DNA of 64,000 nt from Hungatella sp. UBA7603. GTDB taxonomy: Bacteria > Bacillota > Clostridia > Lachnospirales > Lachnospiraceae. Made by a program: the position numbers and the translations under genes. Numbering within the stretch: position 1 is the first letter of the stretch; each line of letters opens with the position of its first letter. Positions 60,901 to 64,000 of the stretch are shown piece by piece. Under the pieces are notes generated by a model. That model was not told the origin of the DNA and did no database searches. It saw only the letters and a list, made by a program, of their open reading frames with translations. The stretch is from assembly GCA_002478865.1 (NCBI GenBank), contig DLJZ01000002.1, positions 372,001-436,000 on the forward strand. The letters run 5' to 3'.

Positions 60901-63900
60901 GGACATTGAACTGACTGTTTCCATCCAGTGAATAAGATGTTTTTGATCCTACGGATACTTTTGTCCAGCTACTGCCATTTGTCGATTGTTCAATCCAGAA
61001 TCTATCATTAAAATCCCCTCTAAGACTGGATGGAACCGGGATGTATGTACCGCTATCCCCTTGTACTAACTTTGTAACGTTTAATCGCCCTTCGTTTAAG
61101 GTATTGATTACCGTGTTGTCTCCCTGCACAAGATGTGAGATTTCTCCTGCTTTAACAGTCACCGGATAATCCTTAGTATCCAGAATATATCCATTGGCGC
61201 TTTTTTCCCGGACAACATAATCACCAGGTGATATTGGCTTAAACTGTACCAATCCGTCACTACCTGACTTAACTGTCTTAACCTCAGACAGGGAACCGTC
61301 TGACTTCTTTTCTAATAGGGAGAATTCCGCCCCTTCCAGTGCCGTTAATATTGGCTGGCCCACATAACCATTATTCCAAAGCTGAGCTTTCTTATAAAAC
61401 TCAACAGAGCCTTTTCCAATCACTCCATTCATCACGGTAACCGTTTCCGATTCCCCTTCTTTAAGAGCCACTTTTATGTTATTTTCCGTTGTTGATGATT
61501 TTGATCCTACTTTTGCCGAAGCAAATGCAGTGCCTGCCGGTGTTTTTTCTTCTCGGATGACATAATTACCAGGATCAACCTGAATTTCAATATAACCCCG
61601 GTCAGCAGTCGTATAGCTGCCTTCTTCTCCAGATTCTTTCGAAGGATTTACTGCAATGATTCTGGAATCTATCTTTTTCCCATTTTGATCAATGACTGTA
61701 TAGTTTTCATAAGGAGTTTCCTTCCCAGACCCATCCAGAGAAAAGATCTGAAAACCTGCCATTCCAGGATACTCCTTTTCCATAGAAAGACCGTAGTCCT
61801 TTATGGTTCCCACACCCTCATCAATTTGTTTTTTAATCCGAATCACTGCCGGGCGGTTTACTTCGTGAATCTTAATGTCTGCAAAAGAATCCTCGCTTAC
61901 CAGCGTTCCAGTCCCAAGCTTTGCATACTCCAGATGAGCATTGTTACTTATGGTAAACACGGAAGCGTCCGAAACACGTGAATCGTTATACTTTAGGAGA
62001 AATGGCTCATAGGGATAGCGAGCTGTCACCAAATAAGAGCTGTAAGTCGGTGCCTGGTCCGATACATAAATATGATCCCCGCTGTTTTGCCCCTGGGTCT
62101 TATATTCACGAAATGAAACGGATCCATCTTCATTCTTCTTCGTATCAAGATTGGAACCATCGGCCCAAACTGCCGTTACGGAAATCGGCTTCATTTCTCC
62201 AGATGCTCCCGCTGTCTTTACGGTCAAAGAGTCTGTTATCTTAAAAGAATCCTTTTCAAATCCCGTACGACCATAGGTCTGATAAATAGTTCCTGCTGGC
62301 TGCCTTGAGATATCGCCAGAGCTGCCCTTCATCCCCACTTCAATAAGATAGGTAATGTCCACATACTGTGGAACCCCTTTATCATCTTTAGAGACAACAT
62401 AGGAATTATCGTTAGGATAAACCCTTTTTTTAATGTGCCAGCTATCATCAGAAACCAGCTTAAGGGCTGTGTCACTTGGCTGCTCTCCATAGGTCATAGT
62501 TTCAATGCTACCGGGATAGGTTACATCGTCCTTATTTGTTTTATCTGCCACCTTTACCTTGGCATAAAATGCCACACTATCATCTGGTAAGGTAAATTGC
62601 TCGCCTACTGCCCGCTCCCCGTTTCCATCAATCCAGGCGTTAACCGTAATGCTGTCAAGCTTACCAGGCTGAATTTCATTGTTCTCATTTCCAACGTGAA
62701 TCTCATAAACGTTTTGACCATTTCCGTTGGAAATAAACTTCACCTTACCCGCTTTTTCTTCTAAATGGATGCCTTCTGGAACCTTAAATTCTATTCTGGC
62801 ATCTTCATAAAGATCAAATAAGGAAAGCTTTCCCCCTGCGGCGTACTCATAAAGAGGTGACGTCTGCATGGCATAGGTCAAGGTATAGCTATAAAGAATC
62901 CCTGCCTTAATTGGCCCTGTCTGACTCTGAGTGAGATGAAGCTCTACCACATCCTTTTTATCTTCTGCATCTGGACCATAGTAGGTAAGTGCCGTTTCAT
63001 ATGGTGATAACTTAACCTCGCTGTTAATGGCTGAACTTAAGGTACTAATACCAAAGCTCTTGACCACTAAATCAAAAGAGGTTTGTTTTAAAAATGAGAA
63101 AAGGGAAGTATCTTCGTTAACTCCCATAAGTGATTCCCGCTCCTCATCTGATAAGGAACGCTCACCCAGTGAAATAATATCAGCTGCATCAAAAACCATC
63201 GGATCTGCCTCAGCCTGAGACGCTGTAGCAATTTTAGGCTCTGCCTCAAATAGAATAGGAACCTTATGCTTTGATATTGAAATAGAAAGAGCTTTTTCTG
63301 AATCCGAACCGTGCTCGCTCTTACTATCCTTATTAACGTTGCTTTTATCATCTGAATTTGGTGTATCTTTATTACCGGATTCTTCCTTGATTCCGGTTCC
63401 CCCATTTGAAGATTTATTGCTATCTGTTTCGGCAACTTTTGTATCAGCACCTTTTATTTCATTACTTTTTGTCTCATTGTTTGATGCATTATTGCTTGAT
63501 GTATCATTGTTTGATGTCTCGTTGTTTGATGTATTATTGTTTGATGTTCCATTGTTTGATGACTCATTGCTTATTGTCTCGTTATCTATTGTTTCATTGC
63601 CTGTTGTCTCGTTTCCTGTTGTTTCGTTTCCTGTTGTCTCGTTACCTGTTGTTTCGTTACCTGTTATCTCATTTCCTGTTGGCTCATTGCTTTTAGTTTC
63701 ACCATTTTGTACCTGACCATTTTCTCCTGTAACCGTCTGACTACCATTTATTCCACCAGATACTGAAGAATTAGCGCCCCCTCCAGGAATCGTTGGTTCT
63801 AAGCCAGCTTCAACCGGTTCATTCTCGCCCACCACTGCAAACTCACTGATTGAAGCGTCTGTTATGGCTATATCCTCTCCAGTGATGTTAAGCCTGAACT

Positions 63901-64000
63901 GACATTCTCTGTCCTTATAGCCGTTAATACCAATGATCTGGACGCTTTTTAAAGCGGCTTCCTGGCTGATCCTGTCAGAAGGATCAAAGTCAGAAAATGG
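48947..64000 (-). CDS. Giant LPXTG-anchored multi-CnaB/SpaA-domain surface protein, N-terminus outside window
   Basis: One frame covers 5,017 residues up to the window edge; the 55 codons before the first internal GTG are open, so start and signal peptide lie beyond. Order from the N-terminus: about 60 residues, an Asn/Glu/Thr pentapeptide region (16 units), an acidic/Ser linker, an adhesin-like region (about 62100-63000), roughly 17 CnaB/SpaA-like beta domains with GAxFxL, TxxDGxxxF and ExxAPxGY patterns, DUF11-like modules (about 54000-55440), an SdrD-like module (SGRIFIDEINRGI), ten more CnaB/SpaA domains, a short Pro/Thr stretch, and the LPKTG sorting signal with helix and basic tail. CnaB domains often form internal Lys-Asn isopeptide bonds; here they would make a long, stiff stalk. 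Function is probably adhesion. Confidence 0.95.
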   Translation of the reverse strand, partial: PFSDFDPSDRISQEAALKSVQIIGINGYKDRECQFRLNITGEDIAITDASISEFAVVGENEPVEAGLEPTIPGGGANSSVSGGINGSQTVTGENGQVQNGETKSNEPTGNEITGNETTGNETTGNETTGNETTGNETIDNETISNESSNNGTSNNNTSNNETSNNDTSSNNASNNETKSNEIKGADTKVAETDSNKSSNGGTGIKEESGNKDTPNSDDKSNVNKDSKSEHGSDSEKALSISISKHKVPILFEAEPKIATASQAEADPMVFDAADIISLGERSLSDEERESLMGVNEDTSLFSFLKQTSFDLVVKSFGISTLSSAINSEVKLSPYETALTYYGPDAEDKKDVVELHLTQSQTGPIKAGILYSYTLTYAMQTSPLYEYAAGGKLSLFDLYEDARIEFKVPEGIHLEEKAGKVKFISNGNGQNVYEIHVGNENNEIQPGKLDSITVNAWIDGNGERAVGEQFTLPDDSVAFYAKVKVADKTNKDDVTYPGSIETMTYGEQPSDTALKLVSDDSWHIKKRVYPNDNSYVVSKDDKGVPQYVDITYLIEVGMKGSSGDISRQPAGTIYQTYGRTGFEKDSFKITDSLTVKTAGASGEMKPISVTAVWADGSNLDTKKNEDGSVSFREYKTQGQNSGDHIYVSDQAPTYSSYLVTARYPYEPFLLKYNDSRVSDASVFTISNNAHLEYAKLGTGTLVSEDSFADIKIHEVNRPAVIRIKKQIDEGVGTIKDYGLSMEKEYPGMAGFQIFSLDGSGKETPYENYTVIDQNGKKIDSRIIAVNPSKESGEEGSYTTADRGYIEIQVDPGNYVIREEKTPAGTAFASAKVGSKSSTTENNIKVALKEGESETVTVMNGVIGKGSVEFYKKAQLWNNGYVGQPILTALEGAEFSLLEKKSDGSLSEVKTVKSGSDGLVQFKPISPGDYVVREKSANGYILDTKDYPVTVKAGEISHLVQGDNTVINTLNEGRLNVTKLVQGDSGTYIPVPSSLRGDFNDRFWIEQSTNGSSWTKVSVGSKTSYSLDGNSQFNVLLPVMGKDGIKFNYRLVEFVPDGYSDGNRPEDGFKQEIISNKTYLYKEFTLSPLNTNELEVKNNKGGTLKLNKTVWAINTNGTLNKSASKQNYSFKLYSSDKNGGVLTEVSNGLVYKTDSNGAITVKGIDVTKKYYWYEVNTDARLESEDPDKMMEANINGVSQPVIGPYEVRREQENSVNAYNVPQKVPYWFYKYDITNTKASISAKFKITRQDNGQQVYAGAITQSGKFISLDPGTTYVVEETEAPKNFVKEETSTITTPNGPVTRKMLEEWFSSSKPLKKIVYNKPFKEVTLKKILHQADGTDTSNISAPFEVYTKDGSGFHQIALPSGSNTLVSNQSQPIAPGTYYFKENVPSNIINPKFLLKEQGDGVYPGYEIMGSQVYYGPFIITAAITSGEKKMDLNFNQGSKPFENYQNLGRVKVIKKNALKDTTVQGAVLGIFNKQDFNENDWENSIKKAIQQKTSDSNGQVLFDSSALKIFDDNGNRISYVIAEITPPSGYLQSYEVLTTYLKEGTIITTENGTAGGKNLIIKNEPKLTIRTQKYWQDGWNDQFYQINRVLGNVKLALYKVNAANPELADYVKTETTNSYDGVATFQDINRNDTYFVAEVRVPDRQETGLSFDLNMGEKKPLPLENGEPSKNLPVKDLESRYNAIKYTGKNLNQTADSLVQNTNPLYNYRSWVQFNVLKICAGVLPNGTTHGPEKVNGAKFTLFKMLDDNKSLSSIQLNDLEDKNRFEAVDHYESGTRIDPKTGARADGEFDTSILEAGKVYWLVENEPAVGYVLPNGPQIVAVFVPKAGDYKGWESIRHPYENGRNNRIAEIKNTHGEGPGGLARYHFQIALNKWLKDETSGAQPTLLGGAKFQIWLLDPVTKEKLIAVDVIETGLESDGTYKTGYGLSKIINFDDLKQKLEEKNLYREDLFKLNEEKHQLQAEFALEEIYAPSKVRLDPTLHQLSVTVDKDKDTIDTQYFWDKTKDAAHRLMNILSSEYPVTLVKYGYVPDLNTFGKTDDALDGLNITRTPLSGVTLELWKYQWKDTGYEYIKAQTYTTTSDGRVVIPGGLSSGHYRIREILPDHLAKTYLTMYNGQVGLYRYFTVGSSPLTVNVYNPERPNLEIEKMTWNGEKPDGLKGIGFTIKRDTGSTLNATVVKTEDGRYVARFSGLESGPYTLLKEDLSTDATKLVTDGYFESQRVAVGYSPKADGEKVALWPENAIVTGNLSTLTVKNPRLSELLIYKKDGETNQSDASLKGASFKVEYMKFRAGIDYAQGQLADVEDPGYKKPEQGFALANGKLLDQGDGSYALKDCPPGWYRITEEKAPEGYTKDTRPVIVAVTGDMGPAYKDTTISIDNRKKVELTITKNLEFGEGFQKDDKLEEKLPAQIVFDVYTYGNNAYQPVLDENGTPVQVKINQFIAKDGHYTGSKSVLLPQNPEGGAYYLKEQEQADWVLSSDNGVENGTLFADGYFQAGGAADFTSKAPVSVTVKNRYAKAKVVLTKVKSEDSTMKLTGGVFQLYSDPEFNNKVGDFTEIGQSGSYEIVFSTKQHHDGQYYIKEVSAPAGYISIKTAFPEGGLLAETGKTTEVTMPNKSGVDLWVTKYSGNGTGEALKPGITFELYKKSSSGTWTYVSQGLTDSSGKVSFLGLSIEPLEAYAVKEVEEKDQGFLKYRMDSFGGEKGTIKPVITDVSKDGGIISGQELYVLADENTILPGVYEFKAHNQEALPLKIFKNDINRQDNPDASIKVTIKVTDKKTGNQVGDVIPVAYGETGTTIQLLPGTYEIEETQVLENQNGYIINRDDERTVYKKEVTIEKGTIPGSLEFTNVKQKTDVTLEKTSLTASLKDLWWNDGQTATYTLTPHVTNTIPLDGFVIRDLGLTMLDSGKNVLPDSEYTNEKYTITSIKPGKSTEQNRIRGGKTGTIMADVTFYDFKGTQVGGVQSVKVSGDGEIGLIRPVSGKNVKSFQISYRDDTLKNSTEHKYILGQDFTPGSVEVGVKLFRQDAKLSNGSYKEEIKYINNQADSTISYREWDSKGTLSQEIKTKMQASFVNIPIVQSKAPVITAEKNVTPMKEVQANDILNYTLTVKNVTKSNDPDIVPMRKPVLIDHIPEGVTVSGEVDGEDRILKAVSIVKGPQGVGIEKTVKKVDALTGQETLFIVLSGELKQNEQVTVGVQAKVAGNIVSYGKNILNKLYVTSDVLQPAFSLNKTGASFMVETNSGDQWPSADLPSGVLLPEEKYRSYGYVSDSAENFMSTGTGLRLFKEVKGNLDTRFVSGTTAGRTAKTIDGDGDTSYDGSVLYRLTINNDSSTNYVSSLQLMDILPTKGDLNADSNDRLSDYRIRFENIQSLSIENKKDDSDPGRKVEDFNYQMSYSNQAFDNKNTVKAAKNGVLSDNGNGFWSGSGSDPSAFRLKITDKDFYLAPGENLVIVYKTTVPYNTSKELEEVAYGYAVNDFALTYSYREGGKNGNEKPTGQMQNSNSTQVLLVPGDVKVSGRIFIDEINRGIQHTEPSRDHLLTDLLPVLSSGYFNVSLIKYGKSGDDEVVGAAGPDARFTFGGLTPAKPFGITGTQFTQDEENSWYVNQALNVSKLKGDDPAHYRIRVTTGQMPVGYEDLVLKLTKPFMMADGENKEAGRSRTPATLRDGGRNQTESADSNFKEGKTGYVSEDFFLWSTSGEYDTTKDIGFVPYRNVKVKKTDSLGNPVKGVHFSIYGPYTNEELETLQNSAITDTKVLGAPAAEGSTTLEDGEAVFQAGDLFYYRNYIVVEDQSPEGFEMDNAQSTEMELMKSFKVKEQKAWVLKSKEFKTEEDKIPSIVTVKNAYKMGSLTFKKVDEATGNGLPGAAFLLKAQSDVPELAWKAFTADVIGNQKSMGVAKAEETDRGMEFETLTGDVTLTGIPYGSYTLSEIRVPEGYDITKKQGDLDFTVSDDGQKVTLPGISGNIITNTRAGYLLTLRKTDSSGNKQVKGISFAIEGPGTYEGKSWVPFSKERLVLKDANNTGYEVKETDAEGLITWNLPYGDYKIKELPSDGYQSIEPFFVRVAAGGNVSLLGSDQRKELTLVSSQQKEINISVENTVKTAPLVIEKRDGESHTTITGAEFELSGNSLIEGAFKAYQEHITGLGVSGVTSGEEDGTLFIRFKVTGTETNKIGTLTQIPYGSYTLKEIKAPEGYILEPGKEWRKEFKLESPEGLILTGNQGVDNEPHVLIIEKQDEITKKLLIGAEFTLVTQDGNYVSLNDTLSYLGVKNQEDETTRFVIGPDGKATIKRLPAGEYILKEIKAPENYSLTGDTKITILSSGNRDAVVVYDVRSEAKIRLIKTSAHDHEKKLAGAEFEIYSDQDLVTKKGTIITGTDGAGESEMLPLGTYYIKETKAPTGFERSDNVYQVTLKNDSDVETIQADGNDFITNRYGTGALIFDKTDKETGEKLKEARFSVTEKKSQVEGAWNDFSSNLKNMSQDDLQNMGMDDLAIEEGKILFTAVNGHISLKGIPYGSYTLKEEMAPTGYLSLSGKAVIDFTLTEDQKEADLGNNNVIVNERAQYEIQLRKTDNLGRSISGMQFRILGPGKYEDGGLLSLFGSERFHAEDDSGTGLFTTGEDGIIKLGLKHGDYQLKEIATDRYDSLEPFYIRVNKDGTITVLKNPDGKVSVPDDQPTELLVTNQISTGRIELEKVDAEEKGIRLNGAEFTLTNLETLVPGAWDSYRSLAAAQGASWDLNQVKGTTITLALQGKGAIENLPYGTYRLTETKAPDGYILGTQPWTREFTLGSTKKEVLYTTSGLLTKTEGPVENMPSAITVLKTNAIFADLRLKGAEFLLKASDGRYVMMYQGSFAGYSPDKSVAGTIVTGDDGQFIIKRLPKDTYTFIETKAPSGYYINNNIPPVTLDGVNRFTISIQDARISTGGDRDDGGGRRPTSPTVTIVPDQVPLANLPADQSVELLQVDDGNVPLARLPKTGERKNNAGKVMVTLSGFMLALYAALTKKNKEKENN
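49052..49066 (-). other. LPKTG sortase sorting signal
   Basis: LPKTG is followed by ERKNNAGKV, a hydrophobic helix (MVTLSGFMLALYAALT) and a KKNKEKENN tail, the standard signal for class A/D-type sortases. No sortase gene is in this window. Confidence 0.95.
49220..52443 (-). repeat. Four-domain super-repeat in the giant surface protein
   Basis: Four consecutive CnaB domains starting with GSLTFKKVDEATGNGL (about 52443-50976) correspond in order to four domains starting with GALIFDKTDKETGEKL (about 50683-49220). Matching parts include IPYGSYTLSEIRVPEGY with IPYGSYTLKEEMAPTGY, EGPGTYEG with LGPGKYED, and EAP/KAP-EGYILEPGKEWRKEF with KAPDGYILGTQPWTREF. One extra domain (KIRLIKTSAHDHEKK) lies between the two blocks. 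This indicates block duplication followed by divergence. Confidence 0.75.
63457..63696 (-). repeat. 15-bp tandem repeat encoding Asn-rich pentapeptides
   Basis: Sixteen contiguous 15-bp units encode KSNEP, TGNEI, five TGNET, IDNET, ISNES and then SNNxT-type pentapeptides. The five TGNET units are nearly identical at the DNA level, the others have diverged. The region is an unstructured, polar spacer near the N-terminus of the giant protein. Confidence 0.95.

Noticed and set aside
63457..63696. CRISPR array
   Set aside because: The repeats are contiguous 15-bp units without spacers and encode pentapeptides in frame; there are no cas genes.
63339..63716. Long plus-strand frame opposite the pentapeptide repeats of the giant protein
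   Set aside because: It is produced by the 15-bp repeat, open in several frames; its Ser/Leu/Val-rich product has no start signal.

Overview
The window reads as chromosomal DNA of a low-G+C Firmicute. Strong AGGAGG-type ribosome binding sites, tryptophan-rich cell-wall-binding repeats, a DUF3881 protein and an F-type plus a V-type ATPase in one neighbourhood suggest a Lachnospiraceae/Clostridium-like anaerobe (Lacrimispora-type is my best guess). The organism assignment is inference; gene families were recognised from sequence motifs and family knowledge, without any database search.

Layout. 1-2400 is a worn accessory edge: a truncated small gene at the border, a frameshifted cell-wall-binding-repeat gene, a ymaF-like gene, and a decayed prophage (frameshifted RusA, a frameshifted phage gene, the C-terminal end of a tyrosine integrase). 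2484-5458 is a two-component system, followed by a lipoprotein NlpC/P60 hydrolase and a ZIP metal transporter. 8110-14424 is a complete F1Fo ATP synthase operon atpBEFHAGDC on the minus strand with a consensus promoter. About 1.1 kb of AT-rich non-coding DNA with two structured elements separates it from a Phd/YoeB-type toxin-antitoxin pair whose toxin lacks its usual C-terminal catalytic end. tRNA-Lys, trmB and a DUF4145/SH3b surface protein precede a nine-gene V-type ATPase operon (19383-27883). Next come a LUD-domain protein and a yybP-ykoY (Mn2+) riboswitch in front of a PMR1/SPCA-like P-type cation ATPase.

31683-48779 is mixed housekeeping: a MarR regulator with a DUF554 protein, a TRIC-type channel, a TIGR01906 protein, a D-Ala-D-Ala carboxypeptidase, a short KdpD-like kinase with a KdpE-like regulator but no kdp transporter, a DEDDh exonuclease with DUF3006 and a ComEC-like secreted metallo-hydrolase, a second cell-wall-binding protein, an unusual protein resembling an STM4011-type radical SAM barrel without its Fe-S cysteines, an alpha/beta hydrolase, membrane and lipoproteins, tRNA-Arg, DUF3881 and glutamate dehydrogenase.

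From 48947 to the right edge (and beyond it) a single minus-strand frame encodes more than 5,000 residues of a sortase-anchored surface protein: a pentapeptide repeat stalk, an N-terminal adhesin-like region, about 27 CnaB/SpaA-like domains, DUF11/SdrD-like modules in the middle, and an LPKTG anchor. Near the C-terminus a four-domain block is duplicated. This giant protein, the cluster-less radical-SAM-like protein and the end-truncated toxin are the observations I would follow first.
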